Assembly: GCF_022134585.1 (NCBI RefSeq)
Contig: NZ_JAKNCT010000009.1
Location: forward strand, 62,001 to 126,000
DNA length: 64,000 bases
Source of the DNA: Mesosutterella porci
GTDB taxonomy: Bacteria; Pseudomonadota; Gammaproteobacteria; Burkholderiales; Burkholderiaceae_F
Reading direction: 5' to 3'
In this document: positions 26,952 through 34,939 of the stretch, piece by piece
Numbering within the stretch: the first letter of the stretch is position 1
Layout of the letters: the number at the start of each line of letters is the position of its first letter
Program-made: the position numbers and the translations under genes
The notes under the pieces: generated by a model
The model's input: the letters and a program-made list of their open reading frames with translations, nothing else
What the model was told of the DNA's origin: nothing
Database searches by the model: none

Positions 26952-27665
26952 TTACTTCGCGCACTTGTTGGTTGCGAGCAGGTCGATCAGCTTCGTGTCG
27001 AGCGTGGTCGTGTTCGCCTTCACCATGTCGGCTGGGCTCTGGCCGCGATCGTTGCAGAGATCCTTGCGGGCGCCCGCCTTGAGGAGCCGCTCAATGCAGG
27101 CGCGGTTGGCGATCCGCGCGGCCATGAACAGCGGGGTCACGCCGGACTTGGTGCGGACGTTCGGGTTGGCGCCCTTCTTGAGAAAGAGATCCACGAGCTC
27201 GGGCGAGCCCGCGGCCGCCGCATAGTGCAGCGGCGACCAGCCCGAGGACCGGTCAACGATCGCGCCCTTTGCGAGCAGCTCGTTCACGAGCGTGCGGTTC
27301 TTCTTATAAGCGGCCACCATCAGGGCGGATTCCCCGGAGGCGTTGGCCTTGTCGACGTCGATGCCCTTCGCCTTGAGCAGCAGCGGGATCACCCTGTCGT
27401 TGTCAGCGCGGATCGCGTAGACGAGGGCGGGATCGCCGTTGGGCATCTTGACGTTGGGGTTGTAGCCCTGGTCGAGCATCTTCTTGACGACATCGGCGCG
27501 GTTGTTCTTCACCGCTCCGGTGAAGTTCGCATAGGCCTCCTCGGCGCCTGCCTGAGCGGACTGCGCGGCAGCGGCGGGCAGCGCCGTGAGGGCTGCGGCC
27601 GGCGCAAGCGCCGCTGCAGCGGCCGCCAGAGCTGAAAACAAAGAGGTTTTGACAAATTTCTTCAT
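26952..27665 (-). CDS. Exported ankyrin-repeat protein
   Basis: 237 aa from the ATG at 27665. Signal peptide MKKFVKTSLFSALAAAAAAL with an AXA-type end near residue 34. Then four to five ankyrin repeats (GDPALVYAIRADNDRVIPLLLKAK; GESALMVAAYKKNRTLVNELLAKGA; GWSPLHYAAAAGSPELVDLFLKKGA; VTPLFMAARIANRACIERLLKAGA). A periplasmic protein-binding role is likely; the partner is unknown. Last gene of the fadD-fadD-tatD series. Confidence 0.85.
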   Translation of the reverse strand: MKKFVKTSLFSALAAAAAALAPAAALTALPAAAAQSAQAGAEEAYANFTGAVKNNRADVVKKMLDQGYNPNVKMPNGDPALVYAIRADNDRVIPLLLKAKGIDVDKANASGESALMVAAYKKNRTLVNELLAKGAIVDRSSGWSPLHYAAAAGSPELVDLFLKKGANPNVRTKSGVTPLFMAARIANRACIERLLKAGARKDLCNDRGQSPADMVKANTTTLDTKLIDLLATNKCAK

Positions 27666-27694
27666 GCTGGTTCCTGAAAAACACGCGCCTTGCC

Positions 27695-28504
27695 TCACGC
27701 GGGTCCGCCCTGCTGCTGCGGACAGGCGCCGCCGGGGAGGCGGAAAAACTTTATTGCGTTCTGCGTGGTGGCGGACGCCGCCTCTTCGACGGTGCAGCCA
27801 TGCAGTTCTGCTATTTTAGCCACTGTGAAGGAGACGAACGACGGTTCGTTGCGCCGGCCGCGCATGGGGACGGGGGCTAGGTAGGGGCAGTCGGTCTCGG
27901 CAAGGATCCGGTCCAGGGGTACCGCCCGGCAGGACTCCTGGATCAGGGCGGAGCGCCTGAAAGTGACGTTGCCGTTGATGCCTACCATGCCGCCTGCGTC
28001 GAGCACCCGCCGCGCGACCTCAGGACTTGAGGAAAAGCAGTGCAGCACGAAGCCCGTCTCGCCGGCGTTCTCCGACCGGAGAATGTCGGCGGCCTCGGCC
28101 TCGGCCTCCCGGGCATGCACGATGAGGGGCTTGCCCAGGCGCCGCGCGGCCTCAATGTGCCGCAGGAAGCGCTCGACCTGCCAGTCCCGCGGGGGCTCGC
28201 ACCAGTGGAAGTCAAGCCCCGTCTCGCCTACGGCGACAAAGTCCTTCGGGCTGTTCGCGCGGACGATTGCCTCCACGTCCGGCTCGGGTTCCGTGTCGCG
28301 GTATTCTGGATGGTAGGCCCAGGCACCCCAGAGATATCCCGCGTTCGCGGCCACAAGCGAGCGCAACGGCTCGAGCTCGCGCGTTTCGCAGCCGATCACC
28401 ACCGCGCCGCACAGCCCGGCCTCCTTCATGCGTGCGATCACCTGTGCGCGGTCCTGGTCGAATTCCGGAGCGTTGATATGGCAGTGGGAGTCAAAGAGGA
28501 GCAT
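27695..28504 (-). CDS. tatD: TatD-family metal-dependent hydrolase
   Basis: 269 aa. Metal ligands are visible in FDSHCHINAPE (HxH), VAVGETGLDFHW, LIVHAREAEAEAADIL, LHCFSSSPEVA and AETDCPYLAP. Members are 3'-5' exonucleases or related hydrolases. It starts 3 nt after the upstream acyl-CoA synthetase stop. Confidence 0.93.
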   Translation of the reverse strand: MLLFDSHCHINAPEFDQDRAQVIARMKEAGLCGAVVIGCETRELEPLRSLVAANAGYLWGAWAYHPEYRDTEPEPDVEAIVRANSPKDFVAVGETGLDFHWCEPPRDWQVERFLRHIEAARRLGKPLIVHAREAEAEAADILRSENAGETGFVLHCFSSSPEVARRVLDAGGMVGINGNVTFRRSALIQESCRAVPLDRILAETDCPYLAPVPMRGRRNEPSFVSFTVAKIAELHGCTVEEAASATTQNAIKFFRLPGGACPQQQGGPA

Positions 28505-28507
28505 CTC

Positions 28508-30370
28508 TCAGGCTGGGCTGTTCTGATAGAGCCGCTCGATCTCACCGAGGAAGCGGCTAACGATCTGCTGGCGGCGCAGCTTCATCGTGGAGGTGGTGAG
28601 GCCGTTCTCCGGAGTCCAGTGCTCGGAAAGCAGCATCACCGCGCGCGGCACCCCGTACTGCGGGAAATGTTTCGTACGGGCCCGGATGCGCAGGATCGCC
28701 GCGCGCCTCGCCTTCGGGTGCCTGAGCGTCGCGGGGTCGGCCGGATCAAGTCCGAGACCGCGGCAGAACATCGCCCACTGCTCGGGGTTGACCACGACGA
28801 GGGCCGAGATGAAGGGGCGGCCTTCGCCTACCACGAGGACCTGCTCGAAGAGGGGATCGCCCTGGATCGCATACTCGAGGTCGACCGGCGGGATTTTCTC
28901 GCCCGTCGAGGTGACGATGATCTCCTTGATGCGGCCCTTGATGCGGATGCGGCCCCCGTCGGAGAGGTCGGCCTGGTCTCCGGTCTTCAGAAAGCCGTCT
29001 TCGGTGAACGCTCCGCGGGTTGCCTCCGGGCGGTTCCAGTAGCCGTCCATGAGCTGGGCGCCGCGCACGAGCAGCTCGTCGTTTTCGCCCAGCTTGGCTT
29101 CGATCCCGGGCATCGGACGGCCGACGGTGGCGGGGTGGTTCCCAGGGGTTTCGGAGACTGAGATCACGGGCGCGGACTCGGTGAGCCCGTAACCCTGCCG
29201 CAGGTTGATGTCCATCGCGCAGAAGAACTTCGCCACCGAGTAGTTGAGCGCGGCCCCGCCGCAGATCAGCTCCCGGATGCGGCCGCCGAATATCGCCCGC
29301 ACGCGGCCGGCCACCTTTTCGTCGAGCTGCGGCCACACCGCCTCGTCGAGCTCTTCGCGGGCCGTGTGCTCGACGGGCAGGTCGTTGATGCGGCAGAAGC
29401 GCCTCCAGCCGGCCTCCTGCGCCCAGGCGAGCGTCTTGAGAGCTTCCTCGCCCCCTGCGGAGGCGTCGTTGAAGAATTTCGTGTGGATTTTCTCAAGCAC
29501 CCGCGGCACGGTGTTCATGTGCGTGGGGCGGGTGTGCTGCATGTCCTCGAGCAGCGTGCCCACCGAGCGCGCGATCGCAAGACACGCGCCGTTTGCGATC
29601 GAGTAGTAGTAGGCCACGGTCCGCTCGAAGGCGTGCGAGAGCGGAAGATAGGAGAAATAGGTGTCCTTCGAGCTGAGCGGGAAGACGTGCGACATTTGCT
29701 CGAGGTTCGCGATGATCGCGCGGTGCGAGAGCATGACGCCCTTGGGCCGCCCGGTGGTCCCGGAGGTGTAGACCAGCGCGGCGAGGTCCTGGGGGCCCGG
29801 CCGGTTCTCGGGCCGCAGCGCGGCCGACTCGCCCGCGGCGAGGAAGTCCTCGAGCGAAACGACTCGCTCGGGGTACGGCGCGTCCTTTTCGCTGGGAGAG
29901 TCCGAGATCAGCACGACCGTTTCGAGCGCGTCGAGCCCGTGCTCCGGGGCGGCGTCGCGGATCGCGTGCCAGCGCGCCTCTGAGGCCGACATCAGGGCCC
30001 GCGCGCCGCTGTCCTGCAGCACGAAGGCGCAGGCTGCCGGCGTGTCGATCGCGTGCATGGGCACGGGCACGAGGCCGCTTGCGAGCAGCGCCTGGTCTGT
30101 GAGGATCGCCTCAGGCCCGTTCGTGAGGAGCACCGCGACGCGGTCCCCGCGCTGCAGCCCGAGGGCGGAGAAGGCTTTCTGCCAGCGCCGTACGAGGCCG
30201 AGCGATTCTTTCCAGGAGATCCTGCGCCAGCTCTCGGAGCGGCGGTCGAACCACTCGTAGGCCCGGCCGTCAGGCCAGAGCCGGGCGGCTCGCTCGAGCA
30301 GATCGGGCAGCACCCGGCAGCCCTCTGGGTACTCCACAGGCCTCATATCCAAACGGTTGCTGTATGTCAT
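28508..30370 (-). CDS. Long-chain acyl-CoA synthetase (AMP-forming), copy 1
   Basis: 620-aa AMP-binding enzyme of the bacterial FadD15-like long-chain group. P-loop-like motif LVYTSGTTGRPKGVMLSH, adenine motif QGYGLTESAPVIS, hinge/Asp motif FLKTGDQADLSDGGRIRIKGRIKEIIV and the C-terminal catalytic Lys region EKIPPVDLEYAIQ. It activates free fatty acids with CoA. Tandem paralog of the next gene upstream, 2 nt apart. Confidence 0.93.
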   Translation of the reverse strand: MTYSNRLDMRPVEYPEGCRVLPDLLERAARLWPDGRAYEWFDRRSESWRRISWKESLGLVRRWQKAFSALGLQRGDRVAVLLTNGPEAILTDQALLASGLVPVPMHAIDTPAACAFVLQDSGARALMSASEARWHAIRDAAPEHGLDALETVVLISDSPSEKDAPYPERVVSLEDFLAAGESAALRPENRPGPQDLAALVYTSGTTGRPKGVMLSHRAIIANLEQMSHVFPLSSKDTYFSYLPLSHAFERTVAYYYSIANGACLAIARSVGTLLEDMQHTRPTHMNTVPRVLEKIHTKFFNDASAGGEEALKTLAWAQEAGWRRFCRINDLPVEHTAREELDEAVWPQLDEKVAGRVRAIFGGRIRELICGGAALNYSVAKFFCAMDINLRQGYGLTESAPVISVSETPGNHPATVGRPMPGIEAKLGENDELLVRGAQLMDGYWNRPEATRGAFTEDGFLKTGDQADLSDGGRIRIKGRIKEIIVTSTGEKIPPVDLEYAIQGDPLFEQVLVVGEGRPFISALVVVNPEQWAMFCRGLGLDPADPATLRHPKARRAAILRIRARTKHFPQYGVPRAVMLLSEHWTPENGLTTSTMKLRRQQIVSRFLGEIERLYQNSPA

Positions 30371-30372
30371 GT

Positions 30373-32223
30373 TTACTCGCGGGAGCCGTAAAGCTCTTCA
30401 ATGTCCTTGTTGAGGCGCTGCAGGATCACGCGGCGCTTGAGCTTGAGCGTGGGGGTGAGCGCCCCGTTGTCGATCGTCCAGGGCGACAGGGTGAGAAGCA
30501 CGTCGCGCGGGATGCCGTAGTTCGGAAAGCTGCGGGTGGCGGCCTTCACCAGGTGCACGACCGCCTGCCGCACGGGCCGGGCCCGGAGCGAGGCGGGATC
30601 CGCGGGGTCGACGCCGAGCTTCGCGCAGAGCGCCTCCCAGGCCTGCTTGTTGGGCACGATGATGGCTGCAATGTAGGGGCGGTTGTCGCCGATCACCATC
30701 ACCTGGTCGACGAAGGAGTCGACTTCGATCGCCTGCTCGAGATCAGCGGGCGGGACCTTCTCGCCTGTCGAGGTGACGATGATCTCCTTGATGCGGCCCT
30801 TGATGCTGATCTGCCCGTCTTCGTAGATTTCCGCGACGTCGCCCGTGTGCAGCCAGCCCTCGGAGTCTTTCGCTTCGTCGGTGGCCTTCGGGTTGTGCCA
30901 GTAGCCCTTCATCACCGAGGGGCCGCGCACGAGAAGCTCGTCATCCTCGCCCAGCTTCACCTCGAGGTTCGGCAGGGCCGGACCCACCGTGGTCGGGTGG
31001 ATTGCGCCTTTTTTGTGCACCGAGATGATCGGAGAGGCCTCGGTCATGCCGTAGCCCTGGACGATGGTGACGCCGAGGCCCAGCAGGCACCGCGCGACAA
31101 CCGGGTTGAGCGCGGCGCCGCCGGACACGAAGACGTTAATGTGGCTGTGCTCGCCGAAGGCCGAGCGCACCTTGGCGCCGACGAGCCGGTCGAGAGGGCC
31201 GGCCACGATCGGGTCGAGGAACGAGAGCCGGCCGGGCGCGGCCGGCAGCCCGTTTTCGCGGCAGAAGCGCCGCCAGCCCACGTCTACGGCCCAGTTGAAG
31301 AGCGCCTGCGCAAACTTGGGCTGTCGGCGCACCTCCTGCATGATCTTCGCGTAGATCTGCTCGTAGACTCGCGGGACCGCCATCATCACGTTGGGCGCCG
31401 CGTACTTGAGATCCTTGGCGAGGGTGGCGATCGAGCGGTAGAAGATGATCGGGTTGCCCATGCCCATGCCCACGTAGTAGGTCGTCGTGCGTTCGAAGGT
31501 GTGCGACAGGGGCAGGAACGAGAACCAGCGGTCGGTAGGCTCGGGCTGCAGGTGCTTGAGCACGGCCCGCACGTTGCTCAGGATGTTGCGGTGGGTGAGC
31601 ATCACGCCCTTGGGGCGCCCGGTGGTGCCGGAGGTGTAGACGATCGCCCCGAGGTCTGTGTCCTTCGGGCCGGGGGGCAGCGGCGTGCCGCGCCCGCGCT
31701 CCAGGAAGGTCTCGAGCGTGATGACCTCGATGCGGTCGGCGGGGTCGCTGGGGACCTCGTCGTCGGTGATCACGACAAGCTTCAGATCGGGCAGCTCCAC
31801 ACCGCAGTCGCGGATGCCCTTCCACTTCAGATATTTGTTCGTGACAAGAACGCGGCTGCCGGAGTCCTGCAGGATGTAGGCCGAGGAGCCCGGGGTGTCT
31901 ATGGCATGCAACGGCACCGGCACGAAGGCATCGGAGAGCACGCCCTGGTCGAAGCAGATCGCGTCCACGCAGTTCGGCATCAGCATCGCGCAGCGGTCGC
32001 CGCGCTCGAGCCCCGCCGCGGCGAAGGCCTCGCGCCAGCGCTGCACCCGTTCGTTCATTTGCTCGTAGTTGAGGCTCACCCAGCGCTTTTCGCGGTTGCT
32101 GTACTCCCTGAATGCTTCGAGACGGGCGTGGCAGGGGATGTGCTGCGTGAGCAGCTCGGGGAGCGTCTGCACCAGTTCTAGGCTTCTCAGGCGCGCTTCG
32201 ATAGTGTCAGATGGCTGGTCCAA
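30373..32223 (-). CDS. Long-chain acyl-CoA synthetase (AMP-forming), copy 2
   Basis: 616 aa; TTG start with AAGGA 8 nt upstream. Same architecture as its neighbour: IVYTSGTTGRPKGVMLTH, VQGYGMTEASPIISV, WLHTGDVAEIYEDGQISIKGRIKEIIV, EKVPPADLEQAIE. First gene of a four-gene operon. Tandem duplication followed by divergence is evident from the shared motif spacing; different chain-length preferences are possible. Confidence 0.93.
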   Translation of the reverse strand: MDQPSDTIEARLRSLELVQTLPELLTQHIPCHARLEAFREYSNREKRWVSLNYEQMNERVQRWREAFAAAGLERGDRCAMLMPNCVDAICFDQGVLSDAFVPVPLHAIDTPGSSAYILQDSGSRVLVTNKYLKWKGIRDCGVELPDLKLVVITDDEVPSDPADRIEVITLETFLERGRGTPLPPGPKDTDLGAIVYTSGTTGRPKGVMLTHRNILSNVRAVLKHLQPEPTDRWFSFLPLSHTFERTTTYYVGMGMGNPIIFYRSIATLAKDLKYAAPNVMMAVPRVYEQIYAKIMQEVRRQPKFAQALFNWAVDVGWRRFCRENGLPAAPGRLSFLDPIVAGPLDRLVGAKVRSAFGEHSHINVFVSGGAALNPVVARCLLGLGVTIVQGYGMTEASPIISVHKKGAIHPTTVGPALPNLEVKLGEDDELLVRGPSVMKGYWHNPKATDEAKDSEGWLHTGDVAEIYEDGQISIKGRIKEIIVTSTGEKVPPADLEQAIEVDSFVDQVMVIGDNRPYIAAIIVPNKQAWEALCAKLGVDPADPASLRARPVRQAVVHLVKAATRSFPNYGIPRDVLLTLSPWTIDNGALTPTLKLKRRVILQRLNKDIEELYGSRE

Positions 32224-32379
32224 TTTCTTATCCTTTTTTAATGTCCGCTCTGTCCCAGGCCGCCCTGATCCGGACGGAGGAATGACCGGGCTTTAAGGCA
32301 TTTTGACATGATTTCGGCGAAGCTGGGGGAAGAGGATAACGCAACGGCCGCGGCCGGGCGCGAAAGGCCGCGCCGGAGC

Positions 32380-32415
32380 AAAAAAAAACGGCCCAAGTCT
32401 GAAAAGACTTGAGCC
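32380..32415 (-). terminator. Rho-independent terminator upstream of the acyl-CoA synthetase operon
   Basis: Minus-strand stem CAAGTCT-tttc-AGACTTG extended by GGC/GCC pairing and followed by nine T. It lies about 160 nt before the first gene of the operon, so it either ends a small RNA or acts as an attenuator. Confidence 0.8.
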
Positions 32416-32530
32416 TGCAAAAGCATGATCACTTTTGTCTGGCGGAACCGCCAGCCCCTCGAAAGGGATCACGCAGGGAGAAACTCTCAACTGGCCGGCA
32501 CTGGAGGTGTTACCGCACTCCTTGCCGGAC
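32390..32530 (-). ncRNA. Candidate structured RNA or terminating leader
   Basis: In minus-strand order: stem CCGGCA...TGCCGG enclosing GGAG...CTCC (32495-32528), a CCCT/AGGG hairpin with CGAA loop (32456-32467, named on the plus strand), a TGGCG/CGCCA hairpin (32440-32453), a CAAAAG/CTTTTG hairpin (32418-32437) and the terminator. I compared it by eye with glycine, cobalamin, TPP, 6S and tmRNA patterns without a convincing match. It could be a small RNA or a riboswitch-like leader. Confidence 0.4.
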
Positions 32531-32564
32531 GCCTGAAAGTTTAGCCTTGCCTAGATAAAATCAA

Positions 32565-32626
32565 ATAGGTAAAAACACCTATATTTCATTCATTACGCCG
32601 CGGGCTCCCGAGAGTGTAGGTGTTTT
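32565..32626. repeat. Inverted TAGGTGTTTT repeats upstream of the candidate RNA
   Basis: AAAACACCTA (32572-32581) is the complement of TAGGTGTTTT at 32617-32626, and ATAGGT/ACCTAT (32565-32582) forms a palindrome over the first copy. Their position is upstream of the minus-strand RNA/fadD operon. Confidence 0.4.
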
Positions 32627-32786
32627 CACTAATGCCTGAGATAACTTCGGACACAAATTGTGGGCGCAGAGCGCCCGGAGAGCCTTTTTTCGGTCCAAAA
32701 ATTGGGGTCTGCCTCACCGGGCCGCGCGTGCGGCGGCACAGTCGTTCCCGCGCCCGCATGTTATAGTTATCAGACTGTCTTTGCTT

Positions 32787-32833
32787 ACGCTATATTTAGA
32801 TAATGAACGGACATAAAACGCTAAATATTGTGT
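32787..32833 (+). promoter_or_regulatory. Tandem NrdR boxes of nrdD
   Basis: ACGCTATATTTAGATA (32787-32802) and ACGCTAAATATTGTGT (32818-32833) resemble the NrdR consensus ACACWATATWTWGTGT. They are exactly 31 bp apart, three helical turns, as in known NrdR promoters, and lie 60-106 bp upstream of the nrdD start. NrdR is the ATP-cone repressor of ribonucleotide reductase genes. Confidence 0.75.
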
Positions 32834-32892
32834 TTGAATAGATTAACTCTTCAATTTTAAAAGATAAAATTTTCTCTTAAGGAGCCCTATCC

Positions 32893-34920
32893 ATGGAACA
32901 GGTTCAGGAGCCTCTTCACATCATCAAACGCGACGGAAGCATCCGGAGCTTCGACCCGGACAAGATCGTGATCGCGATCACGAAGGCCGGCAAGGCGACC
33001 GGGGAAATCGGCCCCGAGCAGGCCCGGGAGCTCACCGTGCGCGAGGTGATGCCGAGGATCCGTGCCCTGAAGACCCTCACGCCCGACATCGAGCGAGTGC
33101 AGGACGCCGTCGAGAAGTCGATTTTCGCGGCCGGGTATTTCGACACGCTGCGCGCCTACATCGTCTACCGCGAGCAGCATGCGAAGAGCCGCAACGCAAA
33201 GCACTCCTGGGTGGATGTGGAAAGCTCCATCAATGAGTACCTGAATCATCTTGACTGGCGCGTCAACGCCAATGCGAACCAGGGCTACTCGCTGGGCGGC
33301 CTGATCCTCAACGTCTCGGGCAAGGTGATCGCCAACTACTGGCTCAACGCCGTCTATCCCCCGGAGGTGGGCCTCGCGCACCGCAACGGCGACATCCACA
33401 TCCACGACCTCGACATGCTCTCGGGCTACTGCGCGGGATGGTCCCTGCGCACGCTGCTGCAGGAGGGTCTGAACGGCGTGCCCGGCAAGGTCGAGGCGGG
33501 AGCTCCGAAGCACATCTCGTCGGCCACCGGGCAGATCGTGAATTTCCTGGGCACCATGCAGAACGAGTGGGCGGGTGCGCAGGCGTTCTCCTCCTTCGAC
33601 ACGTATCTCGCCCCGTACGTCCGCAAGGACCACGTTTCCTACGAGGAGCTGCTGCAGTCGATCCAGGAGCTCATCTACAACCTGAACGTTCCCTCGCGCT
33701 GGGGCACGCAGACCCCGTTCACCAACCTCACCTTCGACTGGGTCTGCCCGGAGGACCTGCGCGGCCAGCACCCGGTGATCGCGGGCGAGGTCCAGCCCTT
33801 TACCTACGGCGAGCTCAAGCCCGAGATGGACATGATCAACCGCGCCTACATCGAGGTCATGATGAAGGGCGACGCCAAGGGGCGCGTCTTCACCTTCCCG
33901 ATCCCGACCTACAACATCACGAAGGACTTCGACTGGGACAGCCCGAACACGCTGCTGCTGTTCAAGATGACGGCCAAGTACGGTCTGCCTTATTTCCAGA
34001 ATTTCATCAACTCCGACCTGAAGCCCAACATGATCCGCTCGATGTGCTGCCGCCTGCAGCTCGACCTGCGCGAGCTGCTCAAGCGCGGCAACGGTCTGTT
34101 CGGCTCGGCCGAGCAGACCGGATCTGTGGGCGTGGTGACGATCAACACGGCCCGTCTCGGCTATCTCTTCAAGAACGACCGCGAGGGCCTCTATCGGCGG
34201 CTTGACCATCTGCTCGAGCTCGCCCGCGACTCGCTCGAAATCAAGCGCAAGGTGATCCAGCGTCACATTGACGCCGGGCTCTTCCCGTATACGAAGCGCT
34301 ACCTCGGCACGCTCCGCAACCACTTCTCGACGATCGGCGTGAACGGCATGAACGAAATGATCCGCAACTTCACGGACGATCAGCACGACATCACCGATGA
34401 CTGGGGACATCAGTTCGCGCTCGACTTTCTGGACCACGTGCGCGAGCGCATGGTGGAGTTCCAGACTGAAACCGGCCACCTTTACAACCTTGAGGCGACG
34501 CCGGCTGAGGGCACGACCTACCGCTTCGCCAAGGAGGACCGCAAGCGCTTCCCCGACATCCTGCAGGCCGGCACTCCGGACCACCCGTACTACACGAACA
34601 GCTCCCAGCTGCCGGCGGGCTTCACCGACGATCCCTTCCTCGCCCTCGAGATGCAGGACGACCTGCAAAAGAAGTACACGGGCGGCACCGTGCTCCACCT
34701 CTACATGAACGAGGCGGTTTCCTCGGCCGAGGCCTGCCGCGACCTCGTGCGCAGGGTGCTCACGAACTTCCGCCTGCCTTACATCACCGTGACGCCCACG
34801 TTCTCGATCTGCCCGAAGCACGGTTATATCTCGGGGCGGCACGACTACTGCCCGATCTGCGACGCGGAGCTGCTGGCAAAGAAGAAGGCTCGCGCGGCAG
34901 AGGCGGCCGGAGCCGACTGA
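32893..34920 (+). CDS. nrdD: Anaerobic (class III) ribonucleoside-triphosphate reductase NrdD; glycyl-radical motif not found
   Basis: 675 aa; ATG with AAGGAG upstream. N-terminal ATP-cone (IIKRDGSIRSFDPDKIVIAI; about residues 8-100), then the NRDD barrel: HRNGDIHIHDLDMLSGYCAGW (Cys180), NVPSRWGTQTPFTNLTFDW and RSMCCRLQLDLRELL (Cys385, Cys386). The C-terminal zinc site is partly visible as CPKH (Cys640, His643) and CPIC (Cys653, Cys656). The protein stops 19 residues later in a Lys/Ala tail (LLAKKKARAAEAAGAD). The RVxGY glycyl-radical motif expected after the zinc site is absent, in this and the other two frames. It is paired with nrdG and has NrdR boxes, so it belongs to the class III family, but catalysis by the usual mechanism is questionable. 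Confidence 0.9.
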   Translation: MEQVQEPLHIIKRDGSIRSFDPDKIVIAITKAGKATGEIGPEQARELTVREVMPRIRALKTLTPDIERVQDAVEKSIFAAGYFDTLRAYIVYREQHAKSRNAKHSWVDVESSINEYLNHLDWRVNANANQGYSLGGLILNVSGKVIANYWLNAVYPPEVGLAHRNGDIHIHDLDMLSGYCAGWSLRTLLQEGLNGVPGKVEAGAPKHISSATGQIVNFLGTMQNEWAGAQAFSSFDTYLAPYVRKDHVSYEELLQSIQELIYNLNVPSRWGTQTPFTNLTFDWVCPEDLRGQHPVIAGEVQPFTYGELKPEMDMINRAYIEVMMKGDAKGRVFTFPIPTYNITKDFDWDSPNTLLLFKMTAKYGLPYFQNFINSDLKPNMIRSMCCRLQLDLRELLKRGNGLFGSAEQTGSVGVVTINTARLGYLFKNDREGLYRRLDHLLELARDSLEIKRKVIQRHIDAGLFPYTKRYLGTLRNHFSTIGVNGMNEMIRNFTDDQHDITDDWGHQFALDFLDHVRERMVEFQTETGHLYNLEATPAEGTTYRFAKEDRKRFPDILQAGTPDHPYYTNSSQLPAGFTDDPFLALEMQDDLQKKYTGGTVLHLYMNEAVSSAEACRDLVRRVLTNFRLPYITVTPTFSICPKHGYISGRHDYCPICDAELLAKKKARAAEAAGAD

Positions 34921-34939
34921 AAAACGAGGACGCCAGCCG

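Larger units (their letters stand above)
32224..32892. promoter_or_regulatory. Intergenic region between the acyl-CoA synthetase operon and nrdD (669 nt)
   Basis: No credible coding sequence. Left part (32224-32379): GC-rich leader of the minus-strand operon. 32380-32570: hairpin-rich candidate RNA with a terminator. 32565-32626: AT-rich repeats. 32640-32786: nothing recognisable. 32787-32833: NrdR boxes of nrdD. Confidence 0.7.

Noticed and set aside
32390-32530. Glycine riboswitch or 6S RNA
   Set aside because: AAACTCTCA on the plus strand recalls a glycine aptamer, but the remaining conserved blocks are missing; the closing stem and bubble of 6S RNA are not evident.
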